DNA of 64,000 nt from Thermomicrobiales bacterium (GCA_020432165.1 JAGQGU010000001.1:58655-122654); one strand, 5' to 3'; positions 18,501-28,188 are shown, counted from the stretch's first letter. Numbers and translations are program-made. The notes: generated from the sequence alone by a model not told the origin.

Positions 18501-19414
18501 GCCATGCCCCCTTCAACGACTGTGCGGATACGTCCACCAGCTTGCGCCAGCTGCGACCTGGCTGTCTCTGGTGACACCCCCGTGAGCGACGAAACAATCG
18601 CTGCCTTAACATCGCCGCCTGCAGCTTCCAACGCCGCCCGCGCTTCTTCGGCAGTGAGATCAGTCGCTTCACTTACGATGCGCACAGCTCTCACCCGCAG
18701 CTTTTCGTTCGTTGGTTGCACATCGACCATCAAGTTGCCGAATGTCTTGCCTAACCGGATCATGGCTCCGGTACTGAGCATATTCAGCACCAGTTTCTGC
18801 GCTGTGCCCGACTTCATTCTCGTTGAACCCGTCACGACTTCTGGTCCGGATGGCACCTCAATGGGGATCTCCGCCGCTTCGCCCAGCACCGATCCAGGCG
18901 AGCTACAGATGCAAGCTGTGAGTGCACCGACTTCGCGTGCGTATGCGATCGCGCCGAGCACATATGGTGTGCGTCCGCTTGCGGCAATGCCAACAACGGT
19001 ATCGTTCGCAGTGAGTCCAATCTCTTTTAGTGCCGCAGCGCCTGCCTCGGGCGAATCCTCAACGTGTTCAACAGCATGACGTAGCGCATGATCGCCACCG
19101 GCGATGATGCCGACCACCAGTTCGGGAGGAGTGTTATAGGTTGGTGGACACTCTGACGCATCCAGCACACCCAGTCGTCCACTCGTGCCCGCACCGATAT
19201 AGATCAGCCGGCCACCACGTCCGATGCGCTCAACGATGCCATCAACTGCGCGCGCGATCTGCGGAATCACCGTGGCTACCGCCGGAGCTACTCTGGCATC
19301 TTCGCTATTGATCACGGTCAGCATTTCGAGCGTTGATAGTCGATCGATCTCGCTCGAATTCGGATTTCGTTGTTCGGTGGCGATGCGCGATAAATCGGGC
19401 TCACACGTACTCAT
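18497..19414 (-). CDS. murQ: N-acetylmuramic acid-6-phosphate etherase
   Basis: Cleaves the lactyl ether of MurNAc-6-P to give GlcNAc-6-P and D-lactate. SIS-fold protein, 305 residues from ATG 19414. Motifs: [20 protein letters not shown] at the N-terminus, [50 protein letters not shown], and [23 protein letters not shown], all classic MurQ; a UBA-like helical C-terminus follows (about 250-300). I chose 19414 rather than upstream codons because the conserved N-terminus starts there after GGGAGC. First gene of the murQ-kinase-nagA operon. Confidence 0.95.
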   Translation of the reverse strand: MSTCEPDLSRIATEQRNPNSSEIDRLSTLEMLTVINSEDARVAPAVATVIPQIARAVDGIVERIGRGGRLIYIGAGTSGRLGVLDASECPPTYNTPPELVVGIIAGGDHALRHAVEHVEDSPEAGAAALKEIGLTANDTVVGIAASGRTPYVLGAIAYAREVGALTACICSSPGSVLGEAAEIPIEVPSGPEVVTGSTRMKSGTAQKLVLNMLSTGAMIRLGKTFGNLMVDVQPTNEKLRVRAVRIVSEATDLTAEEARAALEAAGGDVKAAIVSSLTGVSPETARSQLAQAGGRIRTVVEGGMA

Positions 19415-19547
19415 TGATGCTCCCTGGCGATCGGCAAAATACATCCGCATTGGGGCGGATTTCATACCCCTATTTTCGCACGAAATACTCCTTCCGGTCG
19501 GGTATCGGCGTGGTAAGCTAGGGTTTGGTATGTCGGGAGAGGTCCTC

Positions 19548-20849
19548 ATGCGCCTGCGCACTGCCGCTAGCTACAATCCAGTTGTGAGCAAGCGCCTGAA
19601 GAGCAGTCTGGTCCTGCTGTGTCTGGCGATCGTTTTGGCCTCGTGTGGTTCCAGTGAGGACGATGGCGGGCCACAATTCGTCAATGATCCGCGTCCGACC
19701 TCGACCGTCAGCGCTACAGCCACAACAGCTCCCACCGCCCCTCCGACAGCGACGGCTGCAGCTACGCAGTCCGCATCTCGTCTGCTCGACACGCGTAGCG
19801 CGCCGCGATTTGTCTACCTCACTATTAATGATGTGTTGACATCCTACGATACTGCGAACCGTGTCTTTACCACTCTGGATGTTTCCGAGGATATGAGTGT
19901 CGTGGATTACGCGGCATCCCCTACCGGTGATCGGGTCGGGATTCTGGCGGTCCGGAGTAACCGATTAGTGGTGCAGTTCTACGGTGCGGATGGAGCAGCG
20001 TTGAGTGATTTCATCCTGCTTTCGGTACCTCCGGTGGTACAGGTTCAGGCGACGCCAGAGAGTGCGACGCCGGTCGTGCTTATTCCGGATCGGTCCGATC
20101 AGATGCACATCGACTGGGTACCCCAGGGCAATGCTGTCATTGTTTCTGGGCCAGGTGTGAGCCAGCATGTTTCGATGAGTGGCGCTGTGATGCCCATTAG
20201 TCGCACAGGCACCAGCGGCGACGTCGTAAGGGCTATCTGGAGTCCTATGGATTCGCAGATTGCTATTCAGACGCGGACGCAGAACGGTGATCAGAGAGTG
20301 TATATGCTCGATATGGGTCACGATGAAGCGACTGAGCTGGATCTCTTCTCGGACGAAAGTGGTATGGTACTCAGCAATCTTCAGTGGTTACCGAGTGGCC
20401 TCGGCCTGGTGGTTGTTGCTGGCACACTCTCCGACGGTGTGGTGATGCACGGTCAACTCTATGTCTATCGCTTTGCGGATGAAGAGCCAACGATGCTCGC
20501 TACCAGTGGACAGGGAGGCCCCAACGCCACTATCACCCATGCCGCCGTCTCGCCGGATGGTCATTCCGTGGTCTACGCGGTCATGGTGAACGATGCGGGA
20601 GGTTGGTACCTGCATTCACTTTGGGTGAAGAGCATTAAGGGTGGACCAGCCGTCGAGATTCCCACAACGAGTGCTGCGCCTATCACTTCTTTGCAATGGA
20701 GCGACGAGGGCGTCATCTGGCAGCAGGCGGATGGCACGCTGATGGTGGTTGGCAAGTCACTGGAACCCCGACCGCTCGGCACCGAACCTCAGGCGACCCC
20801 GGTCTCGACGCCCCAGGCAACCCCGGTGAACGACACCCCGGTCGGATAA
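19548..20849 (+). CDS. Lipoprotein with TolB/WD40-like repeats
   Basis: A 433-residue predicted lipoprotein: basic n-region, hydrophobic [15 protein letters not shown] with lipobox L-A-S-C at Cys33, then a Thr/Ala/Pro-rich spacer (about 45-85). The rest resembles a beta-propeller of PD40/WD40 blades: [84 protein letters not shown]. The end is Pro/Thr-rich. No catalytic motif is seen; probable extracellular scaffold or binding protein. ATG at 19548 follows GGGAGAGG; TTG and GTG codons nearby are less likely. Divergent from murQ. Confidence 0.75.
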   Translation: MRLRTAASYNPVVSKRLKSSLVLLCLAIVLASCGSSEDDGGPQFVNDPRPTSTVSATATTAPTAPPTATAAATQSASRLLDTRSAPRFVYLTINDVLTSYDTANRVFTTLDVSEDMSVVDYAASPTGDRVGILAVRSNRLVVQFYGADGAALSDFILLSVPPVVQVQATPESATPVVLIPDRSDQMHIDWVPQGNAVIVSGPGVSQHVSMSGAVMPISRTGTSGDVVRAIWSPMDSQIAIQTRTQNGDQRVYMLDMGHDEATELDLFSDESGMVLSNLQWLPSGLGLVVVAGTLSDGVVMHGQLYVYRFADEEPTMLATSGQGGPNATITHAAVSPDGHSVVYAVMVNDAGGWYLHSLWVKSIKGGPAVEIPTTSAAPITSLQWSDEGVIWQQADGTLMVVGKSLEPRPLGTEPQATPVSTPQATPVNDTPVG

Positions 20850-20900
20850 CCCTCGGCTGAGACGTAAACACGCACAGATTCCTGTTCTGTGAAGATCGTT

Positions 20901-22961
20901 CTAGCTTTCTCCTTCCGGGTCGATCTCTTCGGCATCGAAGATGTTCCGAAGCGCCCGTAGCGAATCAGTCGCATCAATCTCGGGCGCGATGCTCTCGGTG
21001 GGTGTGTTCTGGGCTGGCTCTTCGGCAACTTCAGGTACCGCTGGAGCCGATGTTGTTCTTGGAGTACGGCTGCGGAAATCTTCGGTGGTGAAACACTCCA
21101 GCGTTAGCGGTGTCCCCATGACTCTGGTCAGGACATCTTCCACGATTGGACGGGTGTCGTCCGAGTTCATCTTGCCAGCGTGAAATGGGTAGGGGACGGT
21201 AAGAATGACTTTGTTCCCCTCCAGCGCCGCCGGATCCATTTCACTCATCAATGCGCCAATGCGTACATTCACCGCACTCACATCGGCGCGCACCTGACCC
21301 CAACGATTGCGCAGTGTTTCCAACCCCAAACGTCCGCCTGAGGTAGAACGTTGCGGCTGTGGTGCCGGTGCTGCTGGTTGTTCATGAGCAGGGGCCGGAT
21401 CGGAGGCTGGCTGCAGCGGGCCAGGTTGTGGCCGGGGCGTTTGCTCCTGCGGTGTTGGTTGCCGACGTTCACCGCTGCGAACCCGATTGATGAGCGATCC
21501 CGATCCTGCCGGCTTCATCTCCGGTTGAGGTGATGCTGGTGCGGATGGTTGCTGGATTTGCGGAGCTGGCTGTTGGGCAGGACGAGATCCTCGTAAAGCG
21601 CCCTCGACCACCGCAATCTCCAGCGGCAACTGTGCGATGGTGGCGTGCTTCACCTTGAAGTCGATATCGCCTAGCAAGCGTGTGAGTTCGGCCAACTCAC
21701 CCAGATCGAACCGTTGCGCCAGTTGCTTGCCAGTGGCATCCAGATCGCTGAGCCCGCCGGATTTCTCCAGCAGGAGCTCACGCATATAGGTCAACAACTG
21801 GCGTGCCAGTTGGCGGACATCCTCGCCGTCCGCCACGGCATCGCCAATAGCCCGCACACCCATACCCGCGTCTCGATCAGCAAGGGCGGTCGCAATCGCT
21901 TCTACACGATCATTGCGGCTGACACCGAGCACGGTCCGCAGGAGATCGACGGTCACGTGCGTTCCTGCATCATCGGCGTTTTCGCGATAGACCGCCACCT
22001 GATCGAGTAACCCCTGGGCATCGCGGAGTGAACCGGTGGCATGTCGCGCGATCATCACCTTGGCGTCGTCTTCGATCTCGATCTGCTCCGCTGCTGCAAT
22101 CTTGGTCAGATTCGCGACCATTGCATCCAGGGGGATGCGACGGAAATCGAAGCGCTGACAACGGCTGACAATCGTCTGCAAGAGATCCTCCGGATCGGTT
22201 GTCGCCAAAATGAACTTCGTATGCGCAGGTGGTTCTTCCAGTGTTTTCAGGAAGGCGTTTGCTGCGGCACCGGTGATCTGGTGCGCCTCGTCGATAATGT
22301 AGAACTTCGTGCGCAACTGTGTGGGAGCGTATTTGACGCGTTCGCGGAGATCGCGAATATCGTCGATACCGCGATTACTGGCAGCATCGATCTCAATGAC
22401 ATCTGTGGTAGCCCCGCTATTGATAGCGACGCAACTGCGGCATACATTGCAGGGTCGGTTGTGGGGATCGGGATCCTCGCAGTTGACTGCCTTGGCAAGA
22501 ATGCGGGCAGTGGTCGTTTTGCCAGTTCCACGCGGACCGCAGAAGAGGTACGCATGCGCGATTCGATCCAGCGCGATCGCATTGCGTAGCGTATTAACAA
22601 CGTGATCCTGACCAAAAAGATCATCGGCATCGAACGATTGCGGTCGATATTTACGATAGAGCGCGGTGGGCGTCGCGTTTGCAACGGGAAGCGGTGGTGC
22701 GATGATTGCTGTTTCCAGTGGGATATCAGCCACACTCGTGTCTATGATTTCCGATGCTGCCCCGTCGTCCTCTATCACTACATCAAGAATGACGGGAGTC
22801 TCTTCCGTGGTGATACCTTCGTTCTGAGCAATGTCGTCAGCATCCTGTTGGTGTGATTCTTCGACACCCGGTTCGTCATCGGTTTCTTCCGCTGTCGGTT
22901 CGTCATTCTCCGGCTCTTTCGGGCCGTAGGCGCTCAAATCGAACAGCGATCCATCAAACAT
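20901..22961 (-). CDS. dnaX: DNA polymerase III gamma/tau subunit with acidic N-terminal extension
   Basis: Clamp-loader ATPase. The conserved domain starts with ALYRKYRPQSF at residue 100; Walker A GPRGTGKTT is at about 142-150, zinc module cysteines at 161, 171, 174 and 177, then DEAHQITGAAANAFLKTLEEPP (Walker B region) and SRCQRFDFRRI. A Pro/Gln-rich linker (about 480-560) leads to a tau-type C-terminus. The first 99 residues form an unusual acidic extension (many E/D). ATG 22961 is chosen: it avoids overlap with divergent rsmI and GGAG lies upstream. No A6G-type slippery run was noticed, so a gamma form by frameshift is not supported. Confidence 0.92.
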   Translation of the reverse strand: MFDGSLFDLSAYGPKEPENDEPTAEETDDEPGVEESHQQDADDIAQNEGITTEETPVILDVVIEDDGAASEIIDTSVADIPLETAIIAPPLPVANATPTALYRKYRPQSFDADDLFGQDHVVNTLRNAIALDRIAHAYLFCGPRGTGKTTTARILAKAVNCEDPDPHNRPCNVCRSCVAINSGATTDVIEIDAASNRGIDDIRDLRERVKYAPTQLRTKFYIIDEAHQITGAAANAFLKTLEEPPAHTKFILATTDPEDLLQTIVSRCQRFDFRRIPLDAMVANLTKIAAAEQIEIEDDAKVMIARHATGSLRDAQGLLDQVAVYRENADDAGTHVTVDLLRTVLGVSRNDRVEAIATALADRDAGMGVRAIGDAVADGEDVRQLARQLLTYMRELLLEKSGGLSDLDATGKQLAQRFDLGELAELTRLLGDIDFKVKHATIAQLPLEIAVVEGALRGSRPAQQPAPQIQQPSAPASPQPEMKPAGSGSLINRVRSGERRQPTPQEQTPRPQPGPLQPASDPAPAHEQPAAPAPQPQRSTSGGRLGLETLRNRWGQVRADVSAVNVRIGALMSEMDPAALEGNKVILTVPYPFHAGKMNSDDTRPIVEDVLTRVMGTPLTLECFTTEDFRSRTPRTTSAPAVPEVAEEPAQNTPTESIAPEIDATDSLRALRNIFDAEEIDPEGES

Positions 22962-23065
22962 TGAAGCAACTCCGGGGACTGCGCCACACTTCGGTGAAGC
23001 ACCGATCATGGCGGGTATGTGACAGAACCCAAGTATAGCCGTTGGTGTACAGGCCGGAGAATCAG

Positions 23066-23881
23066 ATGGGCACGCTCTACGTCGTCGCAACACCAATCGG
23101 TAACCTGCAGGATATGACTCCCCGTGCAGTGGAAACGCTGAGGTCGGTATCGCTTATTGCGGCAGAGGATACGCGTCACAGTCGGACGCTAATGACGCAT
23201 TTCGATATTTCCACGCCCATGATCAGCTACCACCATCACAATCGGAGTCAGCGTGAACAGACGCTTCTCGACGCGCTGGAGCAGGGGGATGTTGCGATCA
23301 TTACCGATGCGGGTACACCAGCGATTGCGGATCCCGGACAGGAGATTGTCGCGGCCGCGCACGAGGCTGGGCACGCAGTGATACCGATTCCTGGCGCCAG
23401 TGCCGCTATTGCGGCCGTGAGTGCCAGCGGCCTGGTGAGCGGCCCCTTCATCTTCCTCGGATTCATCGATCGCAAGGGTGAAGAGCGCACCTCCATGCTT
23501 GGGCGTGCGATGTCCACCACCTGGCCGGTCGTCCTTTTCGAAAGTCCCAATCGGCTGGGAACGACATTGCAGGAACTCCTTCAGGTCTTCGGGAATCGAC
23601 GCTGTGTCATTGCCCGTGAGTTGACCAAGAAGTTCGAGGAAATCACCTCTGGAGAATTATCGTTGCTTGCTACTACATATGCTGAAATAGATGTACGAGG
23701 AGAGATTGTCATCGTTGTGGGGGCGGGCGGTGAAGAGGCAGCAGTGGGTGACATCGATGATATAGCTCGCAGCCTCCTGGCTCAGGGACTCAAACCCGCC
23801 AAGGCCGCCCGCGAACTCGCCCAGATTGCCGGCATCACTGGTGATGTTGCATACGACATCATACGCAAAGTGCCGCGATAA
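23066..23881 (+). CDS. rsmI: 16S rRNA (cytidine-1402 2'-O) methyltransferase
   Basis: SAM-dependent tetrapyrrole-methylase-fold enzyme of 271 residues that 2'-O-methylates C1402 of 16S rRNA. Family signatures: GTLYVVATPIGNLQDMTPRA at the N-terminus, IAAEDTRHSRTLMTHF, ITDAGTPAIADPGQEIV, PIPGASAAIAAVSASGL and FIFLGFIDRKGEER. The C-terminal segment (LKPAKAARELAQIAGI) matches the usual helical tail. ATG at 23066 follows CCGGAGA by 5 bases. Divergent from dnaX with about 100 bases between starts. Confidence 0.94.
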   Translation: MGTLYVVATPIGNLQDMTPRAVETLRSVSLIAAEDTRHSRTLMTHFDISTPMISYHHHNRSQREQTLLDALEQGDVAIITDAGTPAIADPGQEIVAAAHEAGHAVIPIPGASAAIAAVSASGLVSGPFIFLGFIDRKGEERTSMLGRAMSTTWPVVLFESPNRLGTTLQELLQVFGNRRCVIARELTKKFEEITSGELSLLATTYAEIDVRGEIVIVVGAGGEEAAVGDIDDIARSLLAQGLKPAKAARELAQIAGITGDVAYDIIRKVPR

Positions 23882-23911
23882 TCCATCGTCATTCCGAAGT
23901 CGTAGAAACAC

Positions 23912-24015
23912 GTAGGGGGCGATCTCCGGAGGAGTATCGACCCTGGTGTCGCGCCCGGCACTATATGGCCCGAAATGGTCAGCTCGGGCGGATACCTTCC
24001 AGCATCCGCCCCTAC
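23912..24015. repeat. Intergenic palindromic repeat element (GTAGGGG...CCCCTAC ends)
   Basis: A 104-base element with terminal inverted repeats GTAGGGG (23912) and CCCCTAC (24009-24015), a long imperfect hairpin in the left half, and the perfect 8-bp hairpin GGGCGGAT / ATCCGCCC (23986-24011) in the right half. It fills the gap between the convergent rsmI and rodA stops. A similar arrangement occurs at 43119-43185, and related hairpins at 39278-39323. Likely a dispersed repeat that may also end transcription. Confidence 0.6.
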
Positions 24016-24017
24016 GG

Positions 24018-25187
24018 CTATGAATTGAGCGGTTGGAATCCCAGCTTCCGGTGATGCATGCGTATGCTCTGAAGGATTCCGATGAAGGCCATACTCGTCC
24101 ACAGCGAGCTCACGCCCGCGCTCACAAACGGCAGCGTGATACCGGCCACTGGCATCAATCCCACATTCATACCGATATTGAGTGTGGCCTGGAAGAAGAA
24201 CATACCTGCGGCGCAGATAGCAATCATTTGGCCAAATTGATCGCGCGCGACTTCTGCAACGATCAGGCATCGCCAGATGAGAATCACCATCGCGATGATG
24301 AGTCCAGTCATGCCCACGAAGCCGAACATACCGCTGGCATGCGCGAAGATAAAGTCCGATTCTGCTACACCGAGGAGATTCAGCGTACTCTGGGTTCCGC
24401 CCCGAATACCTTCCCCGAAGATCCCACCTGCACCGATAGCCGTGCGCGCCTGAATGATCTGGTACCCGGCTCCGAGTTCATCGATGGTTGGATTGAAGCT
24501 CACGCGCAAACGTGTTTTCTGATACTCCTGCAAAACAAACTGCCAGGCAAAGAGACCGAAAAGCGGCATCATGATCACTGTCAGCCAGATCCACAATTTG
24601 CTGGTACGCATGGCCATAAGGCTGCTGAACCAAATAGCGATATAGACCATGGTCTGCCCGAGATCGGGACCGATAAGGATCAGCCCCGAGGGGAGTGCAA
24701 CGATTAGCCCGGCAATGACGAAGTTGCTCAGTCTCCGCATTTCATATCCCTGGCCAGCGCAATAGGAGGCCAGGGCAAGAACCGTGGTGATCTTGGTGAA
24801 CTCACTCGGTTGGATCAGTGTGAAACCGACATTGATCCAGTTCTGAGCACCACCAACTGTCACACCAAGCGGTGTCTGGACCGCGAGCAACAACAGGATA
24901 CCTCCAGCATACAGAGGCCACACCACCGCTTCCAGATAGCGATAATCCACGGTAGCGAAGAAGAACATGATTCCGAGACCGATGATGCCAAAGAGGAGGT
25001 GCTTGGTGCCATCGTTGAAGAGCTCCTGGGCGGGATTCGGTAGACCTACCGCACTCCAGATGCTAATGGTGCCAAAGGCCATGAGCACGCCCATGGTCAG
25101 GAATAGCATCCAGTCAAAATCGCGCCAGCGGTCGGTGGACACGCTATACGCGGGTACATTGAGTTTGTGACGTCCGGGCATATACAT
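24018..25187 (-). CDS. rodA: FtsW/RodA/SpoVE family peptidoglycan polymerase (SEDS)
   Basis: Polytopic SEDS glycosyltransferase building peptidoglycan; about ten hydrophobic helices across 389 residues. Motifs: VGGAQNWINVGFTLIQPSEFTKI with the SEDS Trp and the conserved QPSEF box, ILIGPDLGQTMVY (catalytic Asp region), YQIIQARTAIGAGGIFGEGI, ESDFIFAHASGMFGFVG and PVAGITLPFVSAG near the end. RodA assignment over FtsW is from the QPSEFTK and compact form and is tentative. ATG 25187 or 25181 both lack a clear ribosome site. No partner PBP gene is adjacent. Confidence 0.9.
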   Translation of the reverse strand: MYMPGRHKLNVPAYSVSTDRWRDFDWMLFLTMGVLMAFGTISIWSAVGLPNPAQELFNDGTKHLLFGIIGLGIMFFFATVDYRYLEAVVWPLYAGGILLLLAVQTPLGVTVGGAQNWINVGFTLIQPSEFTKITTVLALASYCAGQGYEMRRLSNFVIAGLIVALPSGLILIGPDLGQTMVYIAIWFSSLMAMRTSKLWIWLTVIMMPLFGLFAWQFVLQEYQKTRLRVSFNPTIDELGAGYQIIQARTAIGAGGIFGEGIRGGTQSTLNLLGVAESDFIFAHASGMFGFVGMTGLIIAMVILIWRCLIVAEVARDQFGQMIAICAAGMFFFQATLNIGMNVGLMPVAGITLPFVSAGVSSLWTSMAFIGILQSIRMHHRKLGFQPLNS

Positions 25188-25293
25188 GGCAGGCGAGGGA
25201 TGGTCTCCGGGGTGAACGTACCTACACACTTCTCTGCTGATCGTACACCACTTGGCTGTAACAATGCCGCCACAATCAATCCGGCAAACACGG

Positions 25294-25299
25294 TATAAT
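25294..25299 (+). promoter_or_regulatory. Consensus -10 box ahead of the NfeD-flotillin pair
   Basis: A perfect TATAAT lies 44 bases upstream of the NfeD-like start. No good -35 was seen at 16-18 bases upstream, so the promoter assignment rests on the -10 and position only. Confidence 0.4.
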
Positions 25300-25342
25300 T
25301 TGATTGAACACATCCCCTATTTGTCACGGGAAGGAGTTATCA

Positions 25343-25951
25343 ATGTTTCCAATCAACGATCTTTTTGATGCTTTTCTCGTTGGCGGATTCCTTTTCGGTG
25401 TTTTGTTCACTCTGGCCACGGTATTGCTTGGTTTTGGCGATGTCGGTGCGGATCATGGTGGTGACATCGGTCACGATGTCGGCCACGATCTTGATCATGG
25501 TGGTGAGCATGGTTTCGAACTCCTTAACGTCAGTTCAATCCTGGCGTTTATCACCTGGTTTTGCGGTGTTACCTATCTCTTGCGCAACGGCTTCGGATGG
25601 GTAGTTGGGCTCGCGCTCATCGTCGGGATCGTCTTCGGTGTGGCTGGTGCCTGGCTGATTTCCTGGTTTCTCTATTCGTTTCTACGCAAGAACAGCCCTG
25701 AACTCGATCCGCATGATTGGGATCAAATTGGTCAGATCGGTCATGTCAGTAGCACGATTCTGCCGAATGGCTATGGTGAAATCGTTTTTGAGCGACACGG
25801 CTCGCGACATGCGTTACCTGCGCGATCAAAGAATGAGATAGGGATCGGAAGAGACATCGAGGTCGTTATCTTGTCAGTGGAGAAAGGCGTCGCCATTGTG
25901 CAGCCCTGGGCTGAACTGATGGATGAAATCAGTCTCGATGATGAGGATTGA
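25343..25951 (+). CDS. NfeD-like membrane protein with His/Asp-rich loop
   Basis: Membrane protein of 202 residues. It has a N-terminal hydrophobic helix (about 10-30), then an unusual His/Asp/Gly-rich stretch (GDVGADHGGDIGHDVGHDLD, about 33-60), two further helices (about 65-115) and a C-terminal OB-fold-like domain (GQIGHVSSTILPNGYGEIVF...). NfeD proteins act with flotillins in membrane microdomains; the gene is 30 bases ahead of a flotillin, which supports this. AAGGAG (25331-25336) sets the ATG at 25343. The His-rich loop could bind a metal ion; that is inference. Confidence 0.75.
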   Translation: MFPINDLFDAFLVGGFLFGVLFTLATVLLGFGDVGADHGGDIGHDVGHDLDHGGEHGFELLNVSSILAFITWFCGVTYLLRNGFGWVVGLALIVGIVFGVAGAWLISWFLYSFLRKNSPELDPHDWDQIGQIGHVSSTILPNGYGEIVFERHGSRHALPARSKNEIGIGRDIEVVILSVEKGVAIVQPWAELMDEISLDDED

Positions 25952-25981
25952 GCCAATGTCGGCTCGTAAGGAGAGGTGTTT

Positions 25982-27547
25982 ATGGACCTAATCTCGATTC
26001 TGACCATTGTTGGTGTAATGGTCGTTGTGCTGCTGCTGTTGGCAGTTATCATCGCGCGGCTCTACCGTAAGGTTGGTCCAAACGAAGCGCTCATCGTTTA
26101 CGGTTTCGGTGGTACCAAGGTTGTTAAGGGCAGCGGCAAGGTGATCTGGCCGATGATCCAGCAGAGCCGCGAGCTTAGTCTGGAGCTGATGAGCTTCGAT
26201 GTCGCACCCACCCAGGATCTCTACACCAATCAGGGTGTGGCAGTGAATGTGGAGGCGGTTGCGCAGATCAAGGTGAAGTCGGATCCGGTCAGCATTCTCA
26301 CTGCCTCCGAGCAGTTCCTCAGCATGAATTACGAAGCCATGCAGGGACTGATCCGGTTGGTGATGGAAGGTCATCTGCGCGGTATCGTCGGTCAGCTCAC
26401 CGTTGAAGCGATTGTGAAAGAACCAGAGATGGTTGCTGATCGCATGCGTGCGAACGTGGCCGAGGATATGTCGAAGATGGGTCTCGAGGTGGTGAGCTTC
26501 ACCATCCGCGAGGTCACCGATTCCAACGAGTACATCCTGAATATGGGTAAGCCGGATGTCGCGCTCGTGCGCCGCACAGCCGATATCGCCATGGCAGAGG
26601 CAGAACGCGATACTGCTATTCGCCGTGCTCAGGCGATGCGCGAGGCCAAGATCGCTGAAGCTGCGGCTGAGCAGGAGAAGGTGCTGGCGGAATCACTCAG
26701 CCAAACCAAGCAGGCCGAGGCCGTGCGTGACCTGAACCTCAAGCAGGCCGAGTACGAGCGTTCGGTGCAAGAACAGCGAGCCCAGGCCGACAAGGCTTAT
26801 GAGATTGAGGCCAGCATCCAGCAGCAGAAGATTGTGCAGGAGCAGGTTCGCGTTGAGCAGGTGCGCAAGCAAGGCGAGATCGCGGTGCAAGAGGCCGAAA
26901 TCCTCCGCCGTGAGAAGGAATTGATCGCCACCGTGCTTCGTGCGGCGGAAGTGGAGAAGCAGCGTATCGAAACGCTTGCGGAAGCCGATCGCCAGCGACA
27001 GGTGCTTCAGGCACAGGCGCAAGCGGAGAAGACGCGACTCGAAGGTGAGGCGCAGGCCGAGGTTGTGCGCATCACCGGTCAGGCCGAGGCTGAGATCATT
27101 CTGGCCAAGGGCAAGTCCGAGGCCGATGCCATGCAGATCAAGGCGGCTGCGTTCCAGAACTACAATCAGGCCGCGATCCTGGACAAGCTGCTTAGCCAAA
27201 TGCCAGAGATGGTGCGCGCTGCGGCCGAGCCACTCAATCGGGTGGACAAGATTACGGTGGTCTCCACCGGCGGCGATGGCGATGGTGCCACCACCGGTAT
27301 GAATCGCATCACTGGCGATATGACGCAGTTGGTTGCTCAGGTTCCGGCATTGCTGGAAGCACTGACTGGCGTGAATCTGCAGGAGCTGCTGAAGCACGTT
27401 CCGGGTACACAGGAGAACTACCAGCAACCGGCCAAGCGCACAGCACCTGCGCGCAAGCCTGCCGAATCGACGGACAAGGTCGATGCCGAGCCGGTTACTG
27501 AACCGGCGCAAGTGGTTGTCCCCGCCGAAGACGAGGACGTTTCGTAA
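25982..27547 (+). CDS. Flotillin family (SPFH) membrane scaffold protein
   Basis: Membrane microdomain scaffold of 521 residues. A N-terminal hydrophobic anchor (about 3-27) leads into the SPFH/band-7 domain (RKVGPNEALIVYGFGGTKVVKG through VRRTADIAMAEAERD), then a long Ala/Glu/Gln-rich coiled coil (about 200-390), typical for FloA/FloT-type proteins, and a Pro/Ala-rich acidic tail. GGAGAGG precedes the ATG at 25982. It is translated just after the NfeD-like gene and the pair forms the standard flotillin-NfeD unit. A 10-bp hairpin follows. Confidence 0.93.
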   Translation: MDLISILTIVGVMVVVLLLLAVIIARLYRKVGPNEALIVYGFGGTKVVKGSGKVIWPMIQQSRELSLELMSFDVAPTQDLYTNQGVAVNVEAVAQIKVKSDPVSILTASEQFLSMNYEAMQGLIRLVMEGHLRGIVGQLTVEAIVKEPEMVADRMRANVAEDMSKMGLEVVSFTIREVTDSNEYILNMGKPDVALVRRTADIAMAEAERDTAIRRAQAMREAKIAEAAAEQEKVLAESLSQTKQAEAVRDLNLKQAEYERSVQEQRAQADKAYEIEASIQQQKIVQEQVRVEQVRKQGEIAVQEAEILRREKELIATVLRAAEVEKQRIETLAEADRQRQVLQAQAQAEKTRLEGEAQAEVVRITGQAEAEIILAKGKSEADAMQIKAAAFQNYNQAAILDKLLSQMPEMVRAAAEPLNRVDKITVVSTGGDGDGATTGMNRITGDMTQLVAQVPALLEALTGVNLQELLKHVPGTQENYQQPAKRTAPARKPAESTDKVDAEPVTEPAQVVVPAEDEDVS

Positions 27548-27584
27548 CTCCGGTACTCCACACTTGCCAGCATTTGGGATAATG

Positions 27585-27610
27585 AATGGGAGGCTACACC
27601 GCCTCCCATT
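27585..27610. terminator. Hairpin after flotillin gene
   Basis: Perfect 10-bp stem AATGGGAGGC / GCCTCCCATT with loop TACACC, 38 bases beyond the flotillin stop. Only a weak T content follows, so it may attenuate rather than end transcription before the DUF3090 gene. Confidence 0.5.
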
Positions 27611-27635
27611 CCTGTTAAGGAGAGAGTGCCACAGT

Positions 27636-28160
27636 ATGGACAACATTCCCGGAGGCGATGCCCGGTTGGTCATCCCACAGGCGCTGGGCGAGCCCGGCAA
27701 GCGTCGCTTTCGCATCGTGGTGGTGGTGAGCGGTCTTACCTGGATTCTGTGGATGGAGAAGCAGCAGGTGCAGGCGCTTGGTCTCGCGATGGAGCAGATC
27801 CTGGAGTACATTCCCGTGCGGGAACCCGAATGGACCGTGGAAGGCGATGTGATCGACGAGGATACCGATCTGCAGTTTCGTGTCGGTCGCATCGAAATGG
27901 GATTCGACTCCAACGATCAGGTCGTGGTCATCGCCGCGCACGATATTCAGCAAGAGGAGATGGACGCGTCACCCAATCTTCGCTTCCGCATGACGTTGCC
28001 AATGGCGCGGGCATTTGCGGAAGAGACTGCTGATCTCATGAACAAGGGACGACCTATCTGCCCGATGTGTGGCATGCCTAAGGAAGACGAACATGTCTGC
28101 CCGGAGCAGAACGGTCATCTACCCTACGATCTCGACGATCCCTTTGTCGAACTAACATGA
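27636..28160 (+). CDS. DUF3090 (TIGR03847) family protein
   Basis: A 174-residue conserved protein of unknown function found mainly in Actinobacteria and Chloroflexi. Beginning GKRRFRIVVVVSGLTWILWMEKQQVQAL, and middle DLQFRVGRIEMGFDSNDQVVVIAA are typical. The C-terminus carries a four-Cys/His zinc-ribbon-like motif, RPICPMCGMPKEDEHVCPEQNGH. In actinobacteria this gene is often near a histidine-phosphatase or kinase of phosphorylated metabolites; here it stands between flotillin and an MFS exporter. ATG at 27636 is preceded by TAAGGAGAGAG. Confidence 0.88.
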   Translation: MDNIPGGDARLVIPQALGEPGKRRFRIVVVVSGLTWILWMEKQQVQALGLAMEQILEYIPVREPEWTVEGDVIDEDTDLQFRVGRIEMGFDSNDQVVVIAAHDIQQEEMDASPNLRFRMTLPMARAFAEETADLMNKGRPICPMCGMPKEDEHVCPEQNGHLPYDLDDPFVELT

Positions 28161-28188
28161 CCACTTTGTTCAGGGAAGGTGGTGCACT

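Noticed and set aside
17646-19079. 477-codon plus-strand frame across kinase and murQ
   Set aside because: Both minus-strand genes are intact with 4-base overlaps and clear family motifs.
20850-20900. Terminator between lipoprotein and dnaX
   Set aside because: Only a 5-bp CACAG/CTGTG pair without a T-run was found.
26693-27913. Leu/His-rich frame antisense to flotillin
   Set aside because: The Leu-rich repeats mirror the Glu/Ala coiled coil of the plus-strand gene.
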